From Chrysomallon squamiferum (taxonomy: Eukaryota > Mollusca > Gastropoda > Neomphalida > Peltospiridae), in contig CM022679.1 in the NCBI GenBank assembly GCA_012295275.1, forward strand, positions 10,944,169 to 11,008,168: a stretch of 64,000 nt of DNA, given 5' to 3'. Numbering within the stretch: the stretch's first letter is position 1; each line of letters opens with the position of its first letter. Position numbers and translations under genes: made by a program. Positions 48,963 to 61,043 of this stretch are shown one piece after another. A model generated the notes under the pieces. The model saw nothing but the letters and a program-made list of their open reading frames with translations. It was not told the origin of the DNA and did not search any database.

Positions 48963-50072
48963 GTTTAGTTATTTCTAACTCTTCTCTGTTCTTATTTTTA
49001 TTTTTATTTTTTTTTTTTTTTATAATTCTTTTTTCAATTTAATTTTCTTCTGAATGTCGAGTGAATAACAAAGATGAGAGCAAAAATGGTGCATTGTTAG
49101 CATTTTTGTCTTTTGTACTGAAATAGAAGAAGGTACATCAGCACTTGCTGTGGCTTTCAAATCATCAACTTTCATCACAGTAATGTGCTAACCCACTCAG
49201 GTGAAATGAGGAGACTGTGTAACAGGTTTATTGTTTAGTGCAGCAGTTTTTAAATTGTGGTACATGCACCCATGGAGGTACGTGAGTATTCACATAGGGG
49301 GTAAAACGAGCAAAATTAAAAATGGAAAAAAGTAAAAACAATATTTGTACAGAAGTCCACTCAAAGAATGATAAATCATCCTCATTTAACCTTCAGAAAA
49401 CTTTTTTTTCTATTTTTATTACTTTTTTTTATTTTTTTATTTTTTTAATTATAATTTTGCATTAGTAATAATGACATATCAGTATATATGCTGTGTGTTT
49501 TTAAAGAAACTTTTCTGTGTCTAAGAGTATAATATGTGTCACTTCTCTCAGGCTTTATGGTCGTTAAAAAAATAATAATAATAAAAAATCATTTTTGGCA
49601 GATACTAAAAAGGATGTAAAATATAAATGTAAAATTCTGGTTGGAATAAAAATAGCTTATATTAGTAATTAACTATATTTTAAACCATATTGTGTACATT
49701 AACAACACCAATAATAATAATCTGTTTAAAATGATGTTAACATATATATGTGACATACCTGTTCAGATGTCTTGTTAAAATGAGGTACAGAGTATTCTAG
49801 TTTCAAGTAATGAAAAGAATACTATCTAACAAAGAAATAAACTATGAAATAACATTGTTTTTTTTTTTTTTTAATTTAGAAAGTGAACAATGCCAAAACC
49901 TTAAAGCATTTTAGATAATAAATGCAGATTTCTCTTATTGTTTTCTCATGTTGTATGTGTGCATCTGCCAAACAGCCTGCAATAAAGCACAATTATATCA
50001 GTTAACCAGGACTGGTTGGAATGAGAAACAAACCACTTAGAGGAATCGATCCTAAATTGTTTTACTTACAGA

Positions 50073-50113
<41 letters not shown>

Positions 50114-50290
50114 TTTTTCAACCTATATAATTATTAATTAAATTTAAACTAAACGAAAGTTGGATAGAACATTATTTCAGAATATATGGAAATTTTCCTA
50201 TCGACATAGGTTGGCCTTTCACACAGACACATTCTTCAGTGACTTCTTTTACCTCACCACCACCCTCAGACAGTTTTTTACTACACGTAG
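42071..50290. other. T-rich non-coding stretch with many simple repeats
   Basis: No exon or homology was recognised. It holds poly-T runs of 20-40 bases (near 42,195, 47,615, 48,632 and 48,921), (TTTA)n at about 42,335-42,385, (AC)n at about 42,630-42,690, (GT)n at about 42,891-42,930, (TA)n at about 44,933-44,952 and (AAT)n at about 50,076-50,110. A hAT-like end sequence lies at 49,241-49,307. Confidence 0.7.
49241..49307 (+). mobile_element. Possible hAT transposon terminus (relic)
   Basis: The string CAGCAGTTTTTAAATTGTGG then TACATGCACCCATGGAGGTA resembles the CAGTGGTTCTCAAACTGTGGTACG-type ends common to hAT elements. No matching inverted end or 8-base duplication was found by eye, so this is a relic at best. 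Confidence 0.35.
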
Positions 50291-50379
50291 GCATACTTAA
50301 GTATCAGTTAAAACTGTAAACTAGTGAATGTCCCCCGTTACATTCTGTTCACAGTGTATACGTAGCCGTCAGCAAAGTC

Positions 50380-51010
50380 GCAGTTTTGTTCTAAAAATAT
50401 GTGACCCACAGCCTGCTCGAGATAGTTTATTTACTTGAAATAAATGTAAAATTTGTCCTTCACGGTTACGGGTGGGCAACAACCTAAAGCTTGAGATCTT
50501 GTCTGTTTAGAAAACCGTGAGAAAATAGGCGTGCCCGAGTCATATCGCACTTCTTTAACGTTTAAGTGGGGTCTTTATCTTTAAATGACTGAGGTCTTCG
50601 TTTCGCCGCAAGATGGCGGAGGTCGAGACTCTTATCGACATTTTTTTTTTTTTTATACCTTCCTTAGAATTACCGATTAATAGACCTGCTATGAATGGTA
50701 GACCGTAAAATTACAAGTATTCTCCGTGTTTAACACTTCAAAGAAACAGCTCGGTTTTTGTAAGGGTTTAATATCTGCTACGGTACGGGCCGCGTTATGT
50801 TTTGTGCGTTTTGACGTCACGCGGTCATTCATAAAGAAAACCAATTAACCGTTTCAGTTAGGAACCTGCATGTCTCACCTGTAGCTGAATGAGATAAAAC
50901 AATTTTAACATCACATATATTTGCTGCAGTTTAAATCGTTTTCGCGTGCAGAGTTGTCAAACTGTTGAATTACGTCATCGGCGAAGTTAAACTTAAAGGT
51001 GAGCTTCTGA
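50380..51010 (+). promoter_or_regulatory. Promoter-like CpG-containing island
   Basis: Composition changes abruptly from T-rich simple DNA to CpG-containing complex sequence. It has AAGATGGCGG at 50610-50619 (YY1-type start-site motif), a consensus CRE TGACGTCA at 50812-50819, an ACGTCA half-site near 50,972, and a donor-like AAG|GTGAGC at 50,998. The motif orientation suggests plus-strand transcription. Confidence 0.4.
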
Positions 51011-51264
51011 CAGTTGTTTTCTTCAAACACCTGATGAAAAAAACAACCAATAATATTAAGCAAGTCGTATCTCAAGGTACGCATTCCAGGAGTCTCCGTC
51101 CAAGAGTTAATATTATTATATTACTGTAGTTAGAAGAGTCTTTGTTGGCATCTTTCATGATCCCAATCAGCTGAAGTCTGAGGTAGATTCTTGAATCTAA
51201 AATTCTTAAAGTGTGTGTTTTAACCGTAGCAAGTCACCATTAGAAAAACTATAAATAATAATCA

Positions 51265-51305
<41 letters not shown>

Positions 51306-52540
51306 ACACTAGATCTAGCATTCTCGTGTAACTGCAATTTACTAATCTGTATAAAATATACTTAAAACAAACAAATGTATATGCTAAAAGGAAAACTAGC
51401 TCTGAAACTAAAGTTTGAAGAGATATCCTATAAATATCTAAAAAAAAACTGGTGCCTAATTTTTAACTGAATGAAATGCATGTGATGACAAAACGGTGAA
51501 TTCTTACAAAGTGAATAGATTTGATTGATTTTTAAGGAATCTTGCCCAAGCTTGTGCACGTTTTATTCCAGACTTATTACAGAGTTCGATTTTTATTTAG
51601 ATATAACAGTGAAATAGGTGTGTTACGTCAATGAATGAATTTCTATATGAATGAATGTTTTTAAAAAGATTATTAACAATAACAAAAAGAATAAAAGAAG
51701 AGAAAATTTATCGTCAGGACATTTAATTTGATACAGATAAAAATTACTCCAAACAGTTACACATTGTAAAAGAACCATTATATTGCCACAAGTTTGTTAT
51801 TTGTTATTAGAACAGATTAGTTGCAATATAAAAACAAACAAACCTCTGTTCTGTATCTATTTAGTGTTTTTGAGAATTAAAAGTATATAGAGTAACCTTG
51901 TATTTGTAAAGTATAGCAGTCTATCTTGAGACTTCACGTCGATTCTAATCTGTCTTACCTTGAGAATCTGCTATGAATACGCTGTACTGTTAGCCACTAA
52001 CACAAAAAGTAATATCTGATTGATCATGAATTCCCTGTAGCAACACAGGTAAACGTATATAATTCCAAGAAAAGATCTGATTAAATTCTATTTGTATAAC
52101 AACATACAGACAAATATACACATCTATAGAAATATACACACACATACATACATACATACATACATAATACGTACAGAAACATTGTAGGTCGGCAATATAT
52201 CACGGTGCGAAAAGTTCATTGCATTGACTCGCAATATTTGCTATTTTTGCTTAAAAGAAATCATAACTAATTAGGTAACACGGTTTCCTTCAAAAACATA
52301 AGATATGTCTGTTATTTTCTACGTCTTAAAATAATTACAAGAAGAGACCTAAAACTGTTTACTGAAAATTACTCAGCCAGATATTAAAGGAATGTCGTTG
52401 CCGGCGGCAGCATAAAATAAACACCCTATTAATATAAACACACACGTACTATCTTTAGACTGACAGTTTAGAAACAGATTACGTTTAATTAATATATCTT
52501 CAAAATTTATCTTGTTTCTTCAGTTTTCTTTTATCTGTAG
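51011..52540. other. Presumed intron or intergenic DNA
   Basis: It contains (TAG)n at about 51,266-51,305 and a CATA-rich stretch at 52,135-52,165. Nothing else was recognised. Confidence 0.5.
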
Positions 52541-52600
52541 AAATATATTATTTGCACCAGCGATCAGACAGCCTGAGAAGAAATACCGACACAGACGTAG
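52541..52600 (+). other. Candidate internal exon of unknown transcript
   Basis: A T-rich tract ends in CTGTAG, followed by 60 bases with an open frame (FAPAIRQPEKKYRHRR) and a strong donor TAG|GTATGT. No family was recognised. An alternative acceptor lies 18 bases upstream. Confidence 0.2.
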
Positions 52601-52908
52601 GTATGTATATATACACATACAAACACACACACACACATATACACACACATATATATACATACATACACACACACACACACATACATACATACTTACACAC
52701 ACACACATACAAATACATACATACAAACACACATTCCTACAGACATACTATATAATGTTCAGAACCACACATAGGTTCTCTATCTCCACACACGCACACG
52801 CACGCACGCACACACACAAATACATACACACATACATCATTAACAAGTGAACTACAACTACCGCACGTACATAATTTATATACAAAACTGTATAATCTAA
52901 TTTTTCAG

Positions 52909-53145
52909 GATGTGCTCCAGGTTGCTTCCTCCAGCGAATAATTCAGTTATTTAAAACTACATTAACCATTCATAAACTGTTTCTGGCTGCGTGTCCCGTG
53001 GACAGGAGAGTTCACTCGAAGTTCACTGTAGCGTGAACATACGTAACAGGTTCCACGCCGTCACTAAGTGATGTGATTTGATTGCCTTAAACTCGTTGTG
53101 ATCTTTCCTACGAAACATGAATAAAGTGTCAAATTCAGGTACGCC
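52909..53145 (+). other. Candidate terminal exon with AATAAA
   Basis: ATTTTTCAG is followed by complex sequence. In phase with the preceding candidate exon it would read about 14 residues (MCSRLLPPANNSVI) and stop at TAA. AATAAA lies at 53120-53125. It could instead be part of a non-coding RNA. Confidence 0.2.
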
Positions 53146-54461
53146 AATTTTCACTCGGTGAATATAAACATATTTTGACAGTGTCGGTTAAAATGGACTG
53201 GAATTTCATGTGGCATATATTTTTATATGATTTTTGAAGACTAGCTTTGGTACATTTCAGATGTAGATCGATATAATTATTAAATCAGGATATCGATGGT
53301 TTGTATGTAGGTTATCTCTTGGATCGAAAAATAAAATTATTTATCCTCTCCTGACAATACTAAATTATTTTATATTTATTATTTTATTTTTCTTTATGAA
53401 TATTAGAATTAATTTTTTTAAAACTTGGACCTATAAAATACGGTAGTAATATTTATATACGAGTAGACATTTGTGTTAAGGCCATATAGTAAAGCTGTCC
53501 ATTGACATTGTTTGCTGACATTTTGCCTGCACCTTTACCAATCACATTAACTGGATGACACATTAAATTACTTAAGAGTTACAGTGGAATACGATTTCAA
53601 AACAACAGATATATTTAGAACTGCTACTACTCATTTTAATGTTAGCAGTTATCTTTTTTGTTGTTGCAATATTATACTACGAAAGAGAAAATCCCCTGCT
53701 GTTATTCTAAGGGCTGCTGTTATCTATTATAAACATGGGATCTTTAGTGTTTGAAACAAAAATAAAAGAAGACTTTTATAAACTAGTCGGTTTGGCATTC
53801 GTAGAAACAGCAATTGGCTTGAAAGAAATAGCCATGGTGATTCAGTTTAACAAGACGAGAAGGAAAGAGAGAGAAAGAAAGAGGCAATGAGAAAAGAGAT
53901 ATATAGAATGAGAGAGTAAAAAGAGACAAGAGACGAGGAGAATGAAAGAGTGAGAGGGGGATGGGGTGAAGGGCAAAATAGCCAGACGTCATTATTACGT
54001 ATAATCAAATTCGTGTCATATCTATTGTCTAATACAGACAGCGTATTTTAAAAATCAAATTTATACATCGTGTCCTTTTAATTTACAAACATGAACTCCT
54101 GCAGGTCAAGTGTCAAGCCAGACGGATGTCATGCAAAATAATTTGTTTACGAAAAGGTTTATGATTGACAGCCGTACTTTGAACCTCTTTAGCAAGATGT
54201 AAATGACCATACAATGGGATGATATTACTCACAGCTATTTTTTTTTTTTTTAATTCAGGGCACGTCAGCAGTTTTTACGAGACACCCAAATACAGACACA
54301 GAGACAGACAGACAGACAGACAGACACATCACACATACTCATACACAGCAAGAGAAAAGAAACTTATGCAAAATAAGAAAAATAAAAGATAAAATTTTAT
54401 AAGAATGTATGCCTTTCGACAATGTGGTCAGCCCAAATGAAAACAATACTGAAATATGAGA

Positions 54462-54503
<42 letters not shown>

Positions 54504-55590
54504 CAATAGTAGTAGTAGCAACAATAGTTGTAGCAGTAGTAACATTAATAATAATAATATAAAAATATGGAGAGAGAATGGATGTATACATGGAAAGAAA
54601 TATATCACAGTAGCTATATAGGCCTAACAAGTGGATATATTTAAAAATTATCTTCTTCTGTAATTCTGTGAAAAGTTGCATTGGCGCACTGAAATGTTGA
54701 TTGGCAGGACGCTTGACAATTACTAGTATTTTGTAAACATAAACATTGCAGGTGCAACGGAAGTGAGAAACGATTTCAGGGGCTCATACATTTTGAACTG
54801 TACACACCGGATGTGCATTGATAAGAAAGAAAAACCCCACAAAAGTCTACGCTATTCTGTCTGGGTATCTGATCTTGTCGTAAACCTCGTACACAAAACT
54901 ACATTAATTTCTGTTTTGATTGTTCTCTGACTTTCTGAATCGTCCATTGATAATTTCGTTTTCTTCTCCTTTTTTGTTTTTTCCCCCTGCTTTTTATTTA
55001 TACTTATTTTCTTTATTTCTGTTCATTTGCTCCTTCAGCAAAACTGAGAAATAAATAATAAATACAAATATTTTTTTTGAAATTTTTATAAATAGTTTTT
55101 AATGGAGGCTTTCTATTAAGCAAAACGTGAATGGATATCTTACATTCTCTTTAACTGTCGATGATAAATATTAAAATAACGTGCGAAAAATTGGCATGTA
55201 CACTACATACACAAGAAATGATTAATTACATTGTACGGGATGATTATTAATAACGAGAATGTGTTTATGATAGTCCTAAACATAACTGCCCACAACATCC
55301 TTCGCTTTAAAATTGCATTAAAATAACAGGCTTCGTAGTAGCAGTGGTGGTAACAGTAGTAGCAATTGCAGCTGTAGTTGTAGTTGTAGTTGTAATTATA
55401 GCTGAAATACATACATAATTATATAGATATATTCTTAGATACAAAGCCTTCATAGATTGGTGTGTTCAATGTATTTATAAAATGTTTCATAATAATTACG
55501 TGATTCCTTGCCCCACATGAAATTTGTAAATTTATAGTTAATATTCATTTTGAATTTCCACAAGATTGTCAAGATGACGATGACGACGAC

Positions 55591-55623
<33 letters not shown>

Positions 55624-56028
55624 AATAATGTTCGTGACAACAGTTCATTAACATCACGGGCAGACTCACTTACGAATTAACACCCACTATTTGCACTGGT
55701 TTAACCATGGAACAGTGCATAACATTTCATGATATGATAGATTATCACTGTTTAATTAATAAATTAAATTCTATGATCGGGGCGCATTATAGGTCCAAGG
55801 TTATTTGAGGGACAAGTATTTTTGTTTGCAAGGTGAATGTTGTGTTCAGATAATGACATCAACTAATATTACATGTGATGATAAATGTCTTTGTGAATAA
55901 CCTCAATTAAAATATTTTTCATATTTTTAAGAGGTAATTGTTTGTGAATTTTCTAGGATGCGGGGGTAGAGATTGTTTATAAATTTCGTGGAAAATTTAA
56001 AGAATTTATTGAAACAACAATAAAGTCA

Positions 56029-56102
<74 letters not shown>

Positions 56103-57058
56103 TCCATATAAACACACACAAACACTAAAATGTATTCATGTAGACATACTAATAAATACATACATACACACATACACACCCTTTCATGCGTACATACAAA
56201 CATACATATAAACACACACACATACATACACACACACATGTACACATGTGTATATATATATATATAATATTCAGCTTAATTAATAAATGTTAAATATTTC
56301 ATTGATCTGGTTCTTAAAATAAACCCTAACCAGTATTAACTGTCTCTATTTCTCCCACGCTTTCATTTATTAAAATTAATTATCAGTTTACAAATAAATG
56401 TCAGTGCTATCTGTGCTCTTTACTGATTCCGTTCTGTTACTATTCATTAGTATCGGTGTAGAAATATTTATGTGTTTGATTACTTTGTTCTATATCCAAG
56501 CCTATCAAGGTTTTGTAATATATTAATTTTGTAGCATAGTACTAGTTACCCTTGTTTGACACCCAATAACCAAACCGTTTTTCTTGGCTTTCTTTGTGAA
56601 TATATGTAGGTGCGTGGGTGCGTGCGTATCTGTGCGTGGGTACGTGCGTATATGTGCGTGGGTGCGTGCGTATATGTGCGTGTGTGCAGGGATGTCATTA
56701 AACACGTATCTATTGATTATAGCAGGCTGTTTTTTTTTTTTTTTTTTTTTTCGAAGTTGAAAACTGAAGCAATATACGATAATTTCCGATAAGGAATGGA
56801 CGATCTGCACTTTACACATAAACCCAGCCATCATACTCTCAATGGCGCAATAACTGTTTCATCGATTTTAAAGTTAACTGAGCAAAAACATAATAATTTA
56901 CGTACGTGTAAGATTTTTTTTTTCTTCTTTTCTTTTTAAAGTGAAAATGTTTATGCAGGTGGAAAAGGTGTCAATCTCCATATTTTCGACGAAAATAGAT
57001 GCATTTTCTTTCATATATATTGGCCTTTATGTATGTATGTATGTATGAATGTATCTAC

Positions 57059-57098
<40 letters not shown>

Positions 57099-57905
57099 AT
57101 ATTATATTGTATTATAGCATATTTTAAATCAGTGTTTCAGAAGGTTATTTTTTAATTTCAATTCCTTTCGTGGATCTTAAACCAGCATTTCTATGGATTC
57201 CGTTGACTCCATAAATATTTATTTAGATACTTCCAAATATTTAGAAACAGCAGAAAGATATTTATATGTGATTTAGAGTGTAATGAAGCACATATAAACA
57301 AAAAGAAAGAAGGGAAGATACAATGCACTACATAAATTATGTACAAGACATATCTATTCGTGTACAACTCAAATACACTAGCAAATGAACAGTAGTCTTA
57401 TATCTTTATTTAGTTATTTATTTTATTTTATTTGTTTGATTTATTATTATTTTTCAATTATAATTATTTTTCAGTATATGATTTTTATGTTTGTTACAAC
57501 TATTGTTGATGTTTTTGTTTTGTATGTTTGTGTTCATTTTTGTTGTTGTTGTTGTCGTAGTTGTTGTTCTTATTTGACTCAGACCTTAAAATTATATCAG
57601 AATGTTAATCTGTTGTAATTTTACTTAAAATAAAAACCATAATTATATTAAATATCAAAACATAATATATATTATATATATATATATTATTCAGAACATC
57701 TTCTCCAGAAATGTTATGTATTTATTTATAACCGATAGACAGACACATACATACACAAATCGATCGTAAGACACATACGCTAAAACAAACAGACGTATTG
57801 ATCGGCATAATTATCCGTTTTAAGTACGTAATTGTGGTCCACGAATATCATCGTGCAAAACGCTATAGTATTACGACAATAAAGTCAAATACATCAAATA
57901 CTTGG

Positions 57906-57936
<31 letters not shown>

Positions 57937-58900
57937 AAACACACACACACACAGGTTATTCTCTCCATAAACAATTCTTATATAGACGAAAATGAAAGAT
58001 ATGTATATATTACCTATGGCTATTTTGTACTCAGGTGAAATATTCTGACAAGGTATAGCTATGTAACTATAATATTAGATGCGGTTAAAAGGAAAAACAC
58101 CAAACTATTATTTTGTTACTAGTAAAGAAAACTAAGTGTTAAAAGTAAAAATAACATGACAAGAAATTTACAAACTATATTTTTTGAAATATTTCATAAT
58201 ATTGTTTTTTAATTAATTAATTAAATTTATTTTTTAACATACACACAGGCGCGCACGCGTAATTTTGGTAGACTTACAAACACACATACATACTAATAAT
58301 AACGATACATTTTCTGCATATGTAAATAAATAAAAATTAAATATAAATGTTGTCTGCTCATGTCGAAATGTATAATTTTATAATTAACAGTTTTAGAGTT
58401 TCTTTTAACAAAATTTAATTATCACAACAAAATCGTTTATGGATGTAAACACAAGTGATTATCCCTTCCGGCTTTTATAATTAAACAAACTGAAATGTTT
58501 ATGAGAAAAACGCAGGTGTAAATCATAGCTTATATCTTTTTTTTTTATTTATTTTTTTATTTTTTTTTTTCTTTATTTATTTTTAGTTAATTAGTTATTT
58601 TTGTTATTATTTTCTATTTTATTACGATTATTATTAATTTCTGTTCTATTCTATTTTATTTATTTATTTATTTATTTATTTATTTTAATTTTAATTATAT
58701 TTTATTATTTATTTATTTTTTAGGATTAAAAAAATAAGAAATAAGAAATTAATACAGAGATTAAAAAACAAAACAAACAAAAAAACAACACAAAAAAACG
58801 AAAAAAAAAACACAAGAAAACCGCAACGTTAAACATTAATCACAGACGACGTGTTTTCGTGTTAATCTGTTCCCGTTGAGATAAAACGTCATTGTTTTAA
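53146..58900. other. AT-rich intergenic DNA with simple repeats
   Basis: (TAG)n at about 54,464-54,503, (GAT)n at about 55,575-55,622, (CT)33 at 56,033-56,098, CGTG-rich repeats at about 56,610-56,690, (GT)n at about 57,063-57,096 and (AC)n at about 57,911-57,953. I recognise no gene. Confidence 0.65.
56033..56098. repeat. (CT)33 microsatellite
   Basis: A pure CT tract. Confidence 0.97.
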
Positions 58901-59300
58901 GGGACCGCTCTGGGTCGAGGTCACGAGACACTGAACAGTGTTGGTCCCTCAGGTATGGGAACTATTCGTTCTATGCCAATATTTATCCCCTGCGACCAAT
59001 GAACGACGCCGAAAAAGCCCAGCGGACGGAAAGTGGGCGGGCCTCCGTTTATCGGCCTGTCAATAGTAAATTCTAAACGCAAACAAAGCCACAAGCTCTT
59101 CGCTGCCCGTGTGTGTGTATGTGTGTGTACGTGTGTGTACGAGCGCTTCGTGGCGCTGTGTTCCAAAGGCTTGAATGGATTGAATTGCATGGGAATAGGA
59201 AATGGTAACAATATACATGTAGGACTTGTGTTTTGATACTTCTCTTCCGCTCTGCTTGGATAGTAAAAAGTCGACGACGTGGAGGGAGAGAGAGGCAGGC
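58901..59300 (+). promoter_or_regulatory. Probable promoter with CCAAT and GC boxes
   Basis: A GC-richer block stands in AT-rich DNA. CCAAT lies at 58996-59000 and GTGGGCGGG (Sp1-type, GGGCGG at 59035-59040) 35 bases later. There is no clear TATA box. A purine-rich GAGAGAGGCAGGCAGG segment follows at about 59,283-59,330. Confidence 0.55.
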
Positions 59301-59419
59301 AGGCCGACTGAGGGAAAGAGGGAGAGGAGAGAGCCCATGACTGACTGGACTAACTGTTTGAGTCCCACCTGTAGAATAGTCCAACAGTGGTAGAAGAAAA
59401 CGGCGCAGACGATGGAATG
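59240..59419 (+). CDS. Candidate first exon of a gene continuing to the right
   Basis: Purine-rich, CpG-containing leader sequence ends in CGGCGCAGACG ATGGAATG|GTAAGT. The donor at 59420 is a perfect match to consensus. If ATG at 59412 is used, only Met-Glu and two bases of the next codon are encoded here. The 5' edge is arbitrary. No downstream coding exon was recognised in the remaining 4.6 kb, so the product is unknown. Confidence 0.35.
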
Positions 59420-59637
59420 GTAAGTATTTTCTGAAAAGAAAAAAAAAAAAAAAAAAAAATACAGTCGAGGTTGTAGCTTTTTTCTTTAATGCTATTATCT
59501 ATCTTTGAGGTGGTTGCGGATTTTTTATTTTATTTTTATTTTTTTTATTTTTTTTAATAAAAAGCCTTGCGGGAGGTCGAATGAGATAGAGAGGTGGGTT
59601 GGTAGGGTTAATATCGTAATGTGCTTGACGTTTATTT

Positions 59638-59673
<36 letters not shown>

Positions 59674-60265
59674 CTTTTCTTTTTTATTATTTCTACCTCT
59701 CACAACGATGGTGATGTTGTGAGTGTGTATAAATGCTTGCAGAGGAGTATGGAAACGTTAATAAAACGACGTTTATTGCACGGTAATTGTTACGGATAAT
59801 GCTTTAATGTTGCTGGAATTAGCGGAAGATTGGCAACTATCCAGGCCAGTTTGCCAGGGCGAAATAAGGTGGGTGCCTATAAATATGACTGGTTTGTATC
59901 TATAATTCTGGATCGGTGCCAACGGAAGGCGTCTTAGCATGTCAAACGCCTTTTTGTTTTGAAATAATTATTGTTAGCCATCGTGTATGCATGGACATAA
60001 CACACGTGTTGATTTTGTTAATACATACGCGTTTGTTTGTATATAAAGGAAATGTGTAACGTGGCCTGGCAATATGAAACGTTAGAGAGGCAGAAGAGAT
60101 GCGACGATTACACACACAGATATTAATTAATATTACAGACAGATCGACTGACAGACAGACGTACACACAGCTCGATTTACAAGACAGATCGATCGTAATA
60201 ACACAAATGTGAATAATGTACTATAGTCTATAATAATAATTATTATTATTATCATCATCATCATT

Positions 60266-60296
<31 letters not shown>

Positions 60297-60784
60297 CAGT
60301 GGTCATAATAATGCCGATATTTAGAAAGGCAGATGTAAATACATAGCCTAAAGTTCACTTAACGTTACTACTGGTTTATGATTACATTAGTCAGACATTC
60401 TGTTTTGCTTTTATTACGCAGTAAAAGTGTTCTGCTTTTTAACATTCCGAGATATTTATTTTATTATAATTCCACATCACATACAGTCTGATGTCAGCGT
60501 AATCATTTTCTTTTTTTTTTTTTTTTTTATCTCATTGATAATTATTAGATGAATATATGAATGCACAAGTCTTTCCTTATTTTCTCTTTCTGCTTCCTGA
60601 TGTAAAATCACGATCACGAGATTCCGCATTTCTGCGTCCCTGTGACTCAAACATTATATTGTTTGACATGTGCCGGACAAATGAAAAAAACACCATGATC
60701 TCTCTCTCTCTCTCTCTCTATATATATGTGTGTCTGTGTGAGTGTGTGTGTCTGATATATGAGAGAGATAGACATGTGTGTGTG

Positions 60785-60860
<76 letters not shown>

Positions 60861-61010
60861 ATCACTAGGCATTTATTTATTCATTCATTCATTCATTTAT
60901 CCATTCATTCATCAGTCCATTTAATCATTAAATTTTCACTAACACATTGGTATTAAGAAATAATAATTTTAACTCAGATTCATAAAAATAAAAACATTTT
61001 AAAATTTAAC

Positions 61011-61043
<33 letters not shown>

